Below, in pieces: positions 8,482 to 17,797 of a DNA stretch of 64,000 nt. The position numbers and the translations under genes were made by a program. The notes under the pieces were generated by a model. That model was given only the letters and a program-made list of their open reading frames with translations. It made no database searches and was not told the DNA's origin. Where the stretch lies: the NCBI GenBank assembly GCA_044326545.1, contig JBIRBM010000001.1:186001-250000 (forward strand), read 5' to 3'. Within the stretch, counting starts at the first letter, position 1, and every line of letters begins with the position of its first letter. The DNA is from JANWJE01 sp044326545 (lineage in GTDB: Bacteria; Chlamydiota; Chlamydiia; Chlamydiales; Parachlamydiaceae).

Positions 8482-9516
8482 GTGATTGGTGGAACTTCTC
8501 TTGAGACAGATGAAATAAAACGGATTATTGTTAACTTTGCTTTTGAAGTTCAAAGGCAAATTCCCTCCTCTTTTCAAAAAAAAAGAAAGCGCGTGATTGT
8601 CATATCGGGTCCGACTTGCTGTGGAAAATCGCAGCTTGCCATGGAGCTTGCACAAGCAATGGATGGGGAGATTATTTCAGCCGATTCTATGCAGGTTTAC
8701 CGTGGGATGGACATTGGAACTGCAAAAGCAACACTGCAAGAGCGTATGCTGATTCCTCACCACTTGATTGATATTCGCGAGGTTTACGACAATTTTAATG
8801 TGGTCGATTTTTACTATGAAGCAAGGCAAGCGTGCCAGCAAATTTTAGATCGCGGTCATGTCCCAATTGTGGCTGGTGGCTCCGGGTTTTATCTCCATTC
8901 TCTACTTTACGGCCCCCCAAGCGGTCCTCCCTCTGTTCCTGAGGTGAGAAAAGGACTTGAAGAAGAAATGGAGCGGCTTGGCTCAGAAGCTCTTTATATG
9001 CGCTTGACTGAGTTAGATCCTCAATATGCCAAAAGCATTACAAAAAATGACAAGCAAAAAATTGTCCGCGCCCTTGAAATCATGACACTGACAAACAAAA
9101 AAGTGAGTAAACTCAGTTGGAAGGGGAGGCGTAAACCGCAGAATTTTGATTTTCATTGCTGGTTTCTTCATAGACCTAAAGAAAAATTGTATGAAAGAAT
9201 TGATCGTCGCTGCGATGTTATGTTACGAGAAGGGTTTTTAGAAGAGGTTAGAAGACTTGAATTTCAAGGTCTTCGGGAGAATTCCTCTGCTTCTCAAGCC
9301 ATTGGTTATCGTCAGGCCCTTGATTTTTTGCAGACAGTTCAATCTCAGGAAGATTATGAGCAATTTGTGCTAAAATTTAAGCAAGCCACACGTCATTATG
9401 CCAAAAGACAATTTACTTGGTTTAGGAGAGAGCCTCTTTTCCGATGGCTTGATGTTGATCTGCATGATCATGAAATGGTGTTCGATCTCATTCAAAAGGA
9501 TTATGAGTCTCTGTGA
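8482..9516 (+). CDS. miaA: tRNA dimethylallyltransferase MiaA
   Basis: A 344-residue enzyme that transfers a dimethylallyl group to N6 of A37 in tRNAs reading UNN codons. It shows the P-loop GPTCCGKSQ (about residues 39-47), SADSMQVYRGMDIGTAKAT, HHLIDI, VAGGSGFYLHSLLYG and the C-terminal ATRHYAKRQFTWFR motif. The only in-frame start giving a complete P-loop is the GTG at 8482, with TAGGA about ten bases upstream. That leaves an N-terminal extension of about 30 residues relative to typical MiaA. It is 27 bases downstream of rsbV and probably cotranscribed. Confidence 0.95.
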   Translation: MIGGTSLETDEIKRIIVNFAFEVQRQIPSSFQKKRKRVIVISGPTCCGKSQLAMELAQAMDGEIISADSMQVYRGMDIGTAKATLQERMLIPHHLIDIREVYDNFNVVDFYYEARQACQQILDRGHVPIVAGGSGFYLHSLLYGPPSGPPSVPEVRKGLEEEMERLGSEALYMRLTELDPQYAKSITKNDKQKIVRALEIMTLTNKKVSKLSWKGRRKPQNFDFHCWFLHRPKEKLYERIDRRCDVMLREGFLEEVRRLEFQGLRENSSASQAIGYRQALDFLQTVQSQEDYEQFVLKFKQATRHYAKRQFTWFRREPLFRWLDVDLHDHEMVFDLIQKDYESL

Positions 9517-9829
9517 GCGTGAAAACTGTTGCTCGATCCACTGTCCTAACATATTGAGTGTTAGAACAGCTTCTTATGCCCTGTTCAAAATCTTTCATCC
9601 GATGATTTGTTTGCCCCAAAGGATTGTCATCATCTTGAACAGGTTCTCTACAACCCTTGCTGTGACTTTTCATAATTTGATTTACTTAAAAAACGATAAT
9701 AAATTATTATGACGACTAAATAATCTCCAGATTGTGTTGACGGGGATTCATAAGCCATCCTTATTATTCGTTTTTTAACACACTCTAGGGTCAAGTTCCT
9801 GCAGGAACTTTTGAACTATCCCTGACAAT
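9517..9829. repeat. Intergenic region with a copy of the GAACCTGTTCAA-type repeat
   Basis: No gene is supported in these 313 bases. A dispersed-repeat copy (CTGTTCAAAATCTTTCATCC at 9581-9600, then GATGATTTGT) is followed by the inverted complement ATCATCTTGAACAGG near 9628-9643. The region can therefore form a long interrupted hairpin. Related sequence occurs at 11636, 23998 and 34379. The upstream part may hold the miaA terminator and the downstream part the promoter of the next gene, but neither is clear. Confidence 0.5.
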
Positions 9830-11638
9830 ATGGGTAATCAAAATCTCGAAAATTCTTACAAAGTAATCGTCATGAGTCAGTCTGAAAGTATGGGTTTGCA
9901 CGAAAAATCTGAAGAAAATCATTTATCTGTAACACACGAAGAGGATTCTAGTCCTTCTTCTGATCGTGAGGTTGAACAGCCCCTTTCAATCGAAGAAGAG
10001 AATCAAGACGATGCTCCTCTGAATGAGGATCCTTCTTTTGGCAAAGATCCTTTGGAAAAAAAGAAGGAACAGAAAGAGGTATTCACCCCTCAATTCGAGC
10101 TTTTTAAAGAGTTATTTGATACTCAAAGTGAAGTTGAAGCCAAGCTGCAGCTCGCCATTGATTATATGACAACGTCCCTTGAGCAGGGAGGGACTCCTCA
10201 TTTTCGAAGTTTTTGGGAGGCTAGACGTCTTTGCCTGGCCCTTTTCAAAGAAAACATCTCTCCAGCTCTAAGAACTCATGCCTGGGCTAAGTATAGTGAG
10301 TTATCCAAAGAGGCTCGCCGTTTAAAGGAGATTTTAGACGAACAGAGTGCTTTTGCTGTCGAGCAGATAGAGATTGCGATCCATGCTTTAGAAGAAGAAA
10401 TTTCTCAATTTGAGACACAAAACGAAAAGGCAGCCTTTCCCGATTCTCTTCCTTTTCCTGAAGCTCTCAGTGAACATTACGAGCAATATCAAAGTTTGCA
10501 AAGACAGCTCAATGTATTGAATGCTCAAGCTTCGCGGATTAATGCGCTACGAAAAGAGCTTTTAAAAACAGAAATGAGGGTGCGGCATAAAAATAAATTT
10601 TTCCAACGATTATCCGGAGCAGGAGATAAGGTCTTTCCAAAACGGAAGGACTTAATTAAAGAGATTAGCCATCAATTTTCACTTGATGTCGAACAATTTA
10701 TCAATAAGTATTTTGCAGCAGATTTTTTTAATGAAACTTTTTATGTTTTGCGTGAAGAGATCAAGGGGCTCCAGGGATTGGCAAAACTTCTTACTTTGAA
10801 TACGCATGCGTTTACTCAGACGAGAATGCGCTTAAGTGAGTGTTGGGATCGCATTAAAGTTGAAGAAAAAGAACGGAAAAAGGAAAGGGTTCACCAGCGG
10901 ATTGTTTTTAAAGAAAATGCGGAAGAAATTTCTAAACAAATCGAGCTGTTAAAACAAATCATTGAAAAAAATGAAGAAACGTCTATTGAAGGGTTAAAGA
11001 GAGTTGAAGCGATTGCTGCTGAGATGCGTCGAGTTGAGCTTGGTCGAGATGAGGTCAGAGCTCTTCGAGAATCTTTAAATGAAGTACGCAAAATGATTCA
11101 AGATCAAATAAAATCAAGTGAAGACATTCGCCTCCGGCAAGAGGAAGAGCGCAATCGTCATAAAAAAGAAAAATTTCAAGCCGCGATTGATCAAGCAGAA
11201 CGATTGCTTGAAGGGCAAAACGAAAAAAATGCGGATGAATTGATTGCTGAACGAGATGCTCTATTGACACAGATTCATGATGCTTCTTTGAGCAAAAATG
11301 AAAAGCAGGAAATTGAGCGCATCTTAAAACCTTTGCGTGATATCATCACCGATAAAAGGGAAAAAGCGCTCTTAGATTTATCAGAAGACGATCGACATGC
11401 GTTATCTCAAATGCAAAGTATCTTAAAACAGCGCAAAGAACGACGGCAAGAAATTAAAAATCAACTGGAAATTCTTCGTAAAGGAGCTGGTTCTTCGAGC
11501 TTAGATTTTGAAAAAGCGATGACCTATACGCATCAAATTAATGAAGAAAAAGAGCGTCTAGAAAAAGCGAATCAAGCCATTCAAGAAATCGAGGATAAAA
11601 TTCGGCAATTACAGGCCAAGATTTTGAATAAGCTTTAA
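9830..11638 (+). CDS. Large coiled-coil protein, conserved chlamydial type, function unknown
   Basis: A 602-residue soluble protein with no membrane segment or signal peptide. The first 85 residues are acidic and low-complexity (EENQDDAPLNEDPSFGKD). Residues about 90-180 contain FRSFWEARRLCLALFKENI and HAWAKYSELSKEARRLKEIL, reminiscent of the aromatic repeats in DUF349 proteins. The last 400 residues are long charged helices rich in E, K, R and Q, with heptad spacing typical of coiled coils. Chlamydia has an uncharacterised coiled-coil gene between miaA and ybeB, and this is its likely positional equivalent. A second in-frame ATG at 9872 is also possible. A structural or scaffold role is a guess. 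Confidence 0.8.
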   Translation: MGNQNLENSYKVIVMSQSESMGLHEKSEENHLSVTHEEDSSPSSDREVEQPLSIEEENQDDAPLNEDPSFGKDPLEKKKEQKEVFTPQFELFKELFDTQSEVEAKLQLAIDYMTTSLEQGGTPHFRSFWEARRLCLALFKENISPALRTHAWAKYSELSKEARRLKEILDEQSAFAVEQIEIAIHALEEEISQFETQNEKAAFPDSLPFPEALSEHYEQYQSLQRQLNVLNAQASRINALRKELLKTEMRVRHKNKFFQRLSGAGDKVFPKRKDLIKEISHQFSLDVEQFINKYFAADFFNETFYVLREEIKGLQGLAKLLTLNTHAFTQTRMRLSECWDRIKVEEKERKKERVHQRIVFKENAEEISKQIELLKQIIEKNEETSIEGLKRVEAIAAEMRRVELGRDEVRALRESLNEVRKMIQDQIKSSEDIRLRQEEERNRHKKEKFQAAIDQAERLLEGQNEKNADELIAERDALLTQIHDASLSKNEKQEIERILKPLRDIITDKREKALLDLSEDDRHALSQMQSILKQRKERRQEIKNQLEILRKGAGSSSLDFEKAMTYTHQINEEKERLEKANQAIQEIEDKIRQLQAKILNKL

Positions 11639-12009
11639 GAACCAGTTCAACATCTTTCAATCCGTCAAATAGACGATAAACTCGCAGACATTTTCTGAAA
11701 TATCAAACAATATGGCCAAAAATGTGTGTGAGTGTATCGCTCATTTATGTCAGGAAAAGATCTTGAAGATAGACATCGCGTTTATCCAAAATAGACTCAT
11801 TAGACTTCTTCGGACACTTCATTGACTTGCTAAAACCGCTATTTTTGGCCTCTTTTTTGTAAAATTTTTCGACCGTATCCACGCATACGCTCTCAACATT
11901 TTCAAAACAATCTGCTCAAAAAGGGCAATTTTTTCAAGCAAAGCAAGTTTTGGAAGAAGTCTATTCAACAGACTCTAAACAGGAGCATTTACGTTAATGA
12001 AGATCAATC
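11639..12009. repeat. Composite dispersed repeat between the coiled-coil and HAD genes
   Basis: No gene is supported in these 371 bases. The left edge is a degenerate copy of the GAACCTGTTCAA element (AAGAACCAGTTCAACATC, beginning at 11637 and overlapping the stop codon). An inverted copy of the longer repeat lies at 11799-11874 (from ATTAGACTTCTTCGG to TTTTTCGACC). A direct right-end copy lies at 11917-11966 (AAAAGGGCAATTTTTTCAAG to GTCTATT). The same units recur at 24029-24102, 33710-33787 and 49029-49200. Confidence 0.6.
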
Positions 12010-12657
12010 GTGCACCTCACCGTCTTTGACCTTGATCATACACTGATTACCGCTAATAGCAGCTTCCGATTCGGACATTTTCTTTACCATCAACATTTTT
12101 TTTCTTTTTGGACCCTGAGCAGATGTCTTGTGACTTATAGTCGACATCGATGGTTGGGGATGTCGATTCATGATTTACACCATCAAATTTTTGATTCTTT
12201 GTTCAAAGGACGCACTCTCTCTCTTATAGAGTTGTATGCAGCCCAATTTGTTCGAGAGTCTCTAAAGGGAATGATTTATCTTCCCGCTATTAAACGATTA
12301 AAGGAAGCACAGTCGCGTGGCGATTATGTTTTGATTCTCTCAAGTTCTCCTGATTTCCTCGTCAGAGAAATTGCCCATGCGCTTGGTGTCAATCACTGGA
12401 AAGCGACAAAATATGAAGCAAATAATGAGGGGGAGAGAAAATTAATGGCGATTTCTCACGTAATGGAAGGATTGGATAAAGCTGATGTTCTCATCAACTT
12501 ATCTCGTGATCTGGAATTGCCCCACTCAGCAATCACAGTTTATTCCGATAGTTATTTAGATTTGCCTATCTTAAAAATGGCAGGACGGGCTATAGCTGTA
12601 AAGCCAGATTCACGTTTAAAAACGATTTGCCTGCAAAATGGATGGGAAATTTTATAA
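12010..12657 (+). CDS. HAD-superfamily hydrolase, SerB-like subclass IB
   Basis: A 215-residue phosphatase-type protein. The nucleophile motif is at the very N-terminus (FDLDHTL, residues 6-12), and motif II is VLILSSSPDFLV near 112. Motif III/IV is the KADVLINL...AITVYSDSYLDLPILKMAGRAIAV block. This layout matches HAD-IB enzymes related to phosphoserine phosphatase, but the substrate is unknown. The only start that keeps DxDxT is a GTG at 12010. The best Shine-Dalgarno (AGGAG at 11981) instead serves a ten-codon ATG reading frame at 11997-12029 that overlaps the start out of frame. Translation may be coupled to that leader. Confidence 0.85.
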   Translation: MHLTVFDLDHTLITANSSFRFGHFLYHQHFFSFWTLSRCLVTYSRHRWLGMSIHDLHHQIFDSLFKGRTLSLIELYAAQFVRESLKGMIYLPAIKRLKEAQSRGDYVLILSSSPDFLVREIAHALGVNHWKATKYEANNEGERKLMAISHVMEGLDKADVLINLSRDLELPHSAITVYSDSYLDLPILKMAGRAIAVKPDSRLKTICLQNGWEIL

Positions 12658-12674
12658 ACCAAGAGGTTCTAATC

Positions 12675-14864
12675 ATGAGCGTCCGACAGAGTATTTTAAA
12701 GGAAATGGGGGGAAGGCTGTATGATGAAGCAAAAACAGGGCTCCAATTAGCTCATTCTGAAAATTTTGGGAAATTTGTTTTTTCACGTACCGTTATGCAA
12801 CAACTCCTTCCACGGGAGATTTGCAAAAATATGATGAGGGCGATGGAAGGACAAGAAAAAATAAAAGCTGAATATGCCGACACAATTGCCGTTGCAATTA
12901 AAGAATGGGCGATGAGGCATGGGGCAACCCACTATAGCCATTGGTTTCAACCTTTATCGGGTGCAAGTGCAGAAAAACATGATGCATTCATCGATTGGAA
13001 TTCTCCTGATAAGGTGATTGAGCGATTCAGCGGGAAACAATTGATTCAAGGCGAACCTGACGCTTCTTCATTTCCTTCTCGAGGATTGCGCTCTACATAT
13101 GAGGCTAGAGGATACACGGGTTGGGATCCGACTTCTCCTATTTTCTTATGGAAAGGGGGGGATGGACTGACTCTTTGTATTCCCTCAGTCTTTTTTTCAT
13201 GGACAGGAGATGTTCTCGATTCTAAAATCCCTTTGTTGCGATCGGATGCCGCCATTAGTCAAGCTGTTTTAAGACTTTTAAAATTAACAGGATTATCAGC
13301 TCATTACGTGAACTCTACTTTAGGATTAGAACAAGAATATTTTGTGGTTGACCGGGCGTTGCGGAATTTGCGTCCCGATCTTGTTTTACTTGGCAAAACA
13401 GTCCTAGGAGCTCCCTCGCCAAAGGGGCAAGAATTGCAAGATCATTATTTTGGTTCTGTAAAAGATCGTATTTTGGGTTATATGCAAGCAGTTGAAATAG
13501 CAGCAATTGAATTGGGAATCCCTGTCAAAACACGCCATAATGAAGTCGCGCCAGCACAGCATGAAGTGGCTCCCGTATTTGAAAAAGCATCGGCTGCAAT
13601 TGATCATAATTTACTGTTAATGGAGCTTATGCGTCAAATTGCCAGGCAGCACGGTCTTGCATGTTTACTGCATGAAAAACCGTTTGCGGGGATTAATGGA
13701 TCTGGAAAGCATTGCAACTGGTCTTTGTCAACCGATAGTGGGATTAATTTATTAGATCCAAGCGACACTCCTTCGAATCATTTACATTTTCTGATCCTAT
13801 TAACAGCGATTTTAGACGCAATTTATCAACACTCAGCTCTTTTACGCGCATCGATTGGCTCTGCATCTAATGACTATCGTTTAGGAGGTCATGAAGCCCC
13901 TCCTGCAATTATTTCAGTCTATTTAGGGGAGGAATTGGAGGAATTATTAGAGGAAATTGAAGGAAAAGGATTTCCCTCTAAGGCAAAGATCAAAAAGCAT
14001 TATGATTTTGGCTTGGTGGTGATCCCCGATTTAATTAAAGAAACAACAGATCGCAATCGGACCTCTCCTTTTGCTTTTACAGGAAATAAATTTGAATTTA
14101 GGGCTGTGGGATCTTCCTCGAATCCAGCCTTTTCAGCAACTGTGTTGAATCTAATTATTGCTCAGAGTTTAAATGCCATTTTAGATGAAATTGAGAGGAA
14201 TTCAAAAGATCAAGATGCTCTATCTATTCGCGATGCAGTCATTTTCCCTATTTTACAAAAATCTTTACGTGTTTCTAAGCCCATTCGATTTGCAGGAGAT
14301 AATTATAGTCAGGAATGGGTGGATGAGGCCTTAAGGCGCGGTCTTCCTAATTTTTGGACATCGCCTGCTGCTTTTAAATCTTTAACGGATCCAAAAACGA
14401 TTGAGGTTTTTGAGACGATTTTAACTGAGGAAGAGTTAAAAAGTCGGCAAGAAATTTTGATGGAGCAGTATGCTCATCATATGAACATTGAGGCAAATTT
14501 AATGATTGAGATGTTTCGGACTCAAATTCTTCCAGGAGCAGTCGATTATCAGAAGCTGTTGGCGACAAGTTTTCTTCAGATTAAAGAAGCGCTAGCTCTC
14601 CATCCATTTGATTCAACTAAGCAAGCGCTATACCTTAAACATTATCATGATGCGATTGACGAGTCTATGCGCTCCGTTGAAGAATTGGAAAAAGAGTGCG
14701 AGTTAATCAGAACATTAGATGTTGAAACTCAAGCAATCGCATTTAGCCAGAAGATTCGAAAGAAGATGGAGAACGCGCGAGCAGCAATCGACTATTTAGA
14801 GACTTTAACGGATGATCGTCGTTGGCCTCTTCCCAAGTACCGTGAGTTACTCTTCATGGTCTAA
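12675..14864 (+). CDS. glnN: Glutamine synthetase type III (GSIII)
   Basis: A 729-residue enzyme, the large size that distinguishes GSIII from the ~450-residue GSI. It would make glutamine from glutamate, ammonia and ATP in the cytosol. Visible catalytic-core motifs are GLEQEYFVVD, KTRHNEVAPAQHEVAPVFE, GINGSGKHCNWSLST, ASIGSASNDYRLGGHEAPPA and TGNKFEFRAVGSSSNP. The ATG at 12675 has AAGAGG eight bases upstream and is preferred over the in-frame upstream start inside the HAD gene. It lies 17 bases after the HAD gene, so they may be cotranscribed. I see no nitrogen-regulatory gene nearby. Confidence 0.95.
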   Translation: MSVRQSILKEMGGRLYDEAKTGLQLAHSENFGKFVFSRTVMQQLLPREICKNMMRAMEGQEKIKAEYADTIAVAIKEWAMRHGATHYSHWFQPLSGASAEKHDAFIDWNSPDKVIERFSGKQLIQGEPDASSFPSRGLRSTYEARGYTGWDPTSPIFLWKGGDGLTLCIPSVFFSWTGDVLDSKIPLLRSDAAISQAVLRLLKLTGLSAHYVNSTLGLEQEYFVVDRALRNLRPDLVLLGKTVLGAPSPKGQELQDHYFGSVKDRILGYMQAVEIAAIELGIPVKTRHNEVAPAQHEVAPVFEKASAAIDHNLLLMELMRQIARQHGLACLLHEKPFAGINGSGKHCNWSLSTDSGINLLDPSDTPSNHLHFLILLTAILDAIYQHSALLRASIGSASNDYRLGGHEAPPAIISVYLGEELEELLEEIEGKGFPSKAKIKKHYDFGLVVIPDLIKETTDRNRTSPFAFTGNKFEFRAVGSSSNPAFSATVLNLIIAQSLNAILDEIERNSKDQDALSIRDAVIFPILQKSLRVSKPIRFAGDNYSQEWVDEALRRGLPNFWTSPAAFKSLTDPKTIEVFETILTEEELKSRQEILMEQYAHHMNIEANLMIEMFRTQILPGAVDYQKLLATSFLQIKEALALHPFDSTKQALYLKHYHDAIDESMRSVEELEKECELIRTLDVETQAIAFSQKIRKKMENARAAIDYLETLTDDRRWPLPKYRELLFMV

Positions 14865-14886
14865 GAAGAGGATAAAAGGTGGACAA

Positions 14887-15945
14887 TCACAGTCGTGTAA
14901 GGGCAAAGACCTTTTGAGCAATCAAAGGAAAATAACCGCTGAGTGCAGCAGCTCGGGATCCCCAGGATGGGCTCAGGAATAATTGATGCAATTTCTTTGC
15001 AAGCCGCATCTGCAACCCGCATTTTCTTTTCCATGCCTTTTTAAAATGGAGCGGCTGATTGTTGACTGCATATTCAGCGGCAAGACACCCGCTTGCAATT
15101 GCCAACGACAAGCCATTTCCGCTTGCCGGTGGAATGGTTCCTGCTGCATCTGCGATCCAATAGGTGTGAGGCCATTGAGGGGGAGATCGCCATCCAAACT
15201 CAGGAACTGCCGCTTCCATCCATTCATCAAAAAGAGGGGATGCACAAGAGAGTAAACTCTTTAATTCATGCTGAGAAGAGACTAGGCTCTGCATCGCTTC
15301 ATTTGCAGAAGAAAACTGCCGATATTTTTCGATCTCCATTAAGCAGGCTAAGTTGCTCCACCCATTTTCAACGGGGACTAATCCAAGGTAAGCCCCTTCA
15401 AATGAAAACATATGCAAGGCTGAGTTTAAATCAATCCCTGTGAAATGCGCTTTTAATCCAATATAACGGATCTGTTGTTTTTTAGAAGGATATCCGGGGA
15501 GGCGGCCGGTGGCGATTAAGAGGTGCTTGGATTGAATCTCCTCTCCAGAAGATAATGTGAGGCTATGCCTTTGTCCTTCGCGATCGGGTGGAGTTAAACC
15601 AATCACTTTTGTCGAGGTAAGAAGAGTGGCTCCTCCCCTTGAAATCAATTGTGCTAATTGTAAATCGAGAGTCAAATGAGAGAGGCTTCCCGCAGGGAAA
15701 GGGAGGGCGAAAGAGAGGGTTTTTTTTCCCGCTGACCACGAAACGGTGTTGATGGGAAGAGGCGTGATTCCCCATCTGTTTAATTGGGCAATCATAGGGG
15801 GAGAGATGAATTCTCCGCAAACCTTATGGGCAGGGTATTGGCCTGCCTCTATCACTAAGGGGGAAAAGCCGAGCTCGAGCAGCCTTGCTGCAGCGCACAA
15901 TCCCCCAATTCCACCTCCAATAATCGTGTAATCGACGAGGGTCAT
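14887..15945 (-). CDS. FAD-dependent oxidoreductase, UbiH/geranylgeranyl-reductase-like
   Basis: A 352-residue flavoprotein. Its N-terminal FAD loop is TIIGGGIGGLCAAARLLELG (residues 6-25), with a conserved RxxLD-like second motif around LDLQLAQLI. WIADAAGTIPPASGNGLSLAIASG near 280 matches the GD-type FAD-ribityl site of aromatic hydroxylases and geranylgeranyl reductases. The ATG at 15945 overlaps the methyltransferase stop by four bases, with AGGAG about ten bases upstream. It is the last gene of the lanthipeptide/polyketide operon. By analogy with SrsC of Streptomyces it may hydroxylate a polyketide-derived phenolic ring to a quinone. That substrate is inference. Confidence 0.85.
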   Translation of the reverse strand: MTLVDYTIIGGGIGGLCAAARLLELGFSPLVIEAGQYPAHKVCGEFISPPMIAQLNRWGITPLPINTVSWSAGKKTLSFALPFPAGSLSHLTLDLQLAQLISRGGATLLTSTKVIGLTPPDREGQRHSLTLSSGEEIQSKHLLIATGRLPGYPSKKQQIRYIGLKAHFTGIDLNSALHMFSFEGAYLGLVPVENGWSNLACLMEIEKYRQFSSANEAMQSLVSSQHELKSLLSCASPLFDEWMEAAVPEFGWRSPPQWPHTYWIADAAGTIPPASGNGLSLAIASGCLAAEYAVNNQPLHFKKAWKRKCGLQMRLAKKLHQLFLSPSWGSRAAALSGYFPLIAQKVFALTRL

Positions 15946-16664
15946 TGGATTCGATCTCCTTTGCATTTTTTGACATCGATTGTGACAATCCATCGAAAAG
16001 CCCAATGCCATGTAATGGTATAACAGGCAGTATCAACTCCTGCAGCATTGAGAATCTTTACCCATTCTTGTCGTTTAAAAGAGCGGCGGATAGAGAGTAA
16101 ACCATCATGCCAAATCATTTTATTTCGGAAAAAAAGAGGGACCGCTGCGGCAAATCCAATCGTTGCAAAAAGGTGGCGATGAAGGTCATTGAGAATCACG
16201 GCTTGTTTTGCCGTCCTGCAAGCTTGTTTGATAAATTCGATGAGTTCTTCATCTGAGAGGTGATGGCACACTAGTGTAGCTGTGACAACATCGAATGTCA
16301 GTTGTTCATTAAGTCGAGGGGTCTCAGAGAGAATAAATGAAACATTCGACACAGAGGGCTTGAGGCTGTTTAATCGCTCTTTAGCAAAAGCGATCGCCTC
16401 GGGAGAAATATCGAGTCCGACGATGTTGGCGCCAGGGTATGCCTTTGCAAGGGTGATAGTAAAGAGTCCTCCGCCGCAGCCCACATCTAAAATAGAGTGA
16501 GGAGGTGAAGGAAGCTCTCGCAGAGCCCAAAAAGTCGCCCGGTCTCCTCCCAGGAAGCGCCCGATCCGATCAAGCTGAAACAGGCAATCTCGATATTGCA
16601 AAGGATTGTAGAAGTCTTTTCCTAGATCCATCCACTCAAGTTCATGCGATCGTTTAGTGAGCAT
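15942..16664 (-). CDS. Class I SAM-dependent methyltransferase
   Basis: A 240-residue protein with the SAM-binding motif ILDVGCGGGLFTITLAKAYP, followed by IVGLDISPEAIAFAKERL and FDVVTATLVCHHLSDEEL. These are motifs I-III of the Methyltransf_11/25 type. The ATG at 16664 has AAGGA six bases upstream and overlaps the end of the polyketide synthase gene by 11 bases. It overlaps the FAD gene by four bases at its 3-prime end. In type III polyketide operons such as srsABC the equivalent enzyme O- or C-methylates the resorcinol product, which is the best guess here. Confidence 0.88.
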   Translation of the reverse strand: MLTKRSHELEWMDLGKDFYNPLQYRDCLFQLDRIGRFLGGDRATFWALRELPSPPHSILDVGCGGGLFTITLAKAYPGANIVGLDISPEAIAFAKERLNSLKPSVSNVSFILSETPRLNEQLTFDVVTATLVCHHLSDEELIEFIKQACRTAKQAVILNDLHRHLFATIGFAAAVPLFFRNKMIWHDGLLSIRRSFKRQEWVKILNAAGVDTACYTITWHWAFRWIVTIDVKKCKGDRIQ

Positions 16665-17754
16665 AAGGAATCCTTCGAAGAAAGATCCCTTCGGCAGATA
16701 AACCAGGTCCAAATCCAAGCCCTGCCGTCCACTGCTGAGAGCTTTTTTGCTCGGTTAAATCTTTTAAAACAAACAAGAAAGTGGCGCTCGACATATTTCC
16801 AAAATCCTTTAAAACTCTCCATGATGAATGTGTTTGTTTCTCCACTAAACAGAGTGCTTTTTCCACAGCTTGGATCACTGAAGATCCTCCCGGATGGATG
16901 GCCCAATCGCATTGGTCGATCGTGATCTCTTCTGGAAGAAGCGCTTTTGCAAATTCTTTCATATGACGTTTGATGTAGACAGGGACGCTGGGGGAAAGGG
17001 TCATGAGGTATCCTGTATCGCTTGCTTCCCACGACATTTTATCAAAAGAATCATCGATGGCAAGTGAAGAAGTGCGGTGAATCTCCCATAAAGGTTTTTC
17101 ATTGTCCCGAGGAGCTCCTCCTATAATCGCCGCCGCTGCACCATCTCCAAAAAGGGCATTTGACATCAAGGTCTCCCAATCATGAGAAGACTGTAAGTGG
17201 AGTGTGCACAGCTCGGTGCAGACAAGTAAAATCCGTGCCTCGCAGTTGGCTTGGGCAAAAGCTTGGGCAACAGAGAGCCCTTTAAAAGCTCCAAAACACC
17301 CCATAAAATTAATTCCAATCCGATTGATGCTTGTCGATAGATTCAAATTTTTCATCAAAGAAAATTCTATTCCCGGTGCAATCATCCCTGTACAGGAAAT
17401 GGAAATTAGGTGGGTGATCTGCAGAGGGTCTCCTCCCCACTGTTGGATCGCTTGACGCGCAGCTTCTTCCGCAAGGAGAGGGGCCTCTTGTTTATATCGT
17501 TCATTTCTTTGCGTCATCCCGGGGGGTTTAGTCGGGAATGCTTTTCCCCAAAAGGTCCATTCCTTTTTTGGTAGATTAAAATCATTGACCACTGAGTAGC
17601 GTGTATTGATGGATGAATTGAGAAAAATGCGGGAAACGAAATCTCTTTTTTCCTCAGGGACTTTTAAAATGTCACTCAATTTAGATCCAATCTCCTGTTG
17701 ATTGAACACATAAGGAGGAACAATTCCTGATAGAGCAAAAATGCTAGGATGCAT
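16654..17754 (-). CDS. Type III polyketide synthase (chalcone synthase-like)
   Basis: A 366-residue thiolase-fold enzyme with the full catalytic triad: Cys153 in NFMGCFGAF, His287 in WAIHPGGSS and Asn320 in DFGNMSS. SNALFGDGAAAAI is also conserved. These homodimeric enzymes condense malonyl-CoA onto an acyl-CoA starter and cyclise the chain, giving alkylresorcinols or alkylpyrones in bacteria. The open frame extends upstream into lanM, but the ATG at 17754 gives the normal family length. It begins 43 bases after the lanM stop. It overlaps the methyltransferase gene, so the two are translationally coupled. Starter and product cannot be read from sequence. Confidence 0.93.
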   Translation of the reverse strand: MHPSIFALSGIVPPYVFNQQEIGSKLSDILKVPEEKRDFVSRIFLNSSINTRYSVVNDFNLPKKEWTFWGKAFPTKPPGMTQRNERYKQEAPLLAEEAARQAIQQWGGDPLQITHLISISCTGMIAPGIEFSLMKNLNLSTSINRIGINFMGCFGAFKGLSVAQAFAQANCEARILLVCTELCTLHLQSSHDWETLMSNALFGDGAAAAIIGGAPRDNEKPLWEIHRTSSLAIDDSFDKMSWEASDTGYLMTLSPSVPVYIKRHMKEFAKALLPEEITIDQCDWAIHPGGSSVIQAVEKALCLVEKQTHSSWRVLKDFGNMSSATFLFVLKDLTEQKSSQQWTAGLGFGPGLSAEGIFLRRIPYAH

Positions 17755-17797
17755 GATGATGAAGACCTTGATGTAAGACGATTTTAAACGAGACCGA

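Noticed and set aside
8278..8655. 125-codon minus-strand frame across rsbV and miaA
   Set aside because: It lies antisense to two well-supported genes.
15093..15443. 116-codon plus-strand frame opposite the FAD oxidoreductase gene
   Set aside because: It is the antisense of a clear flavoprotein with conserved motifs and has no start signals.
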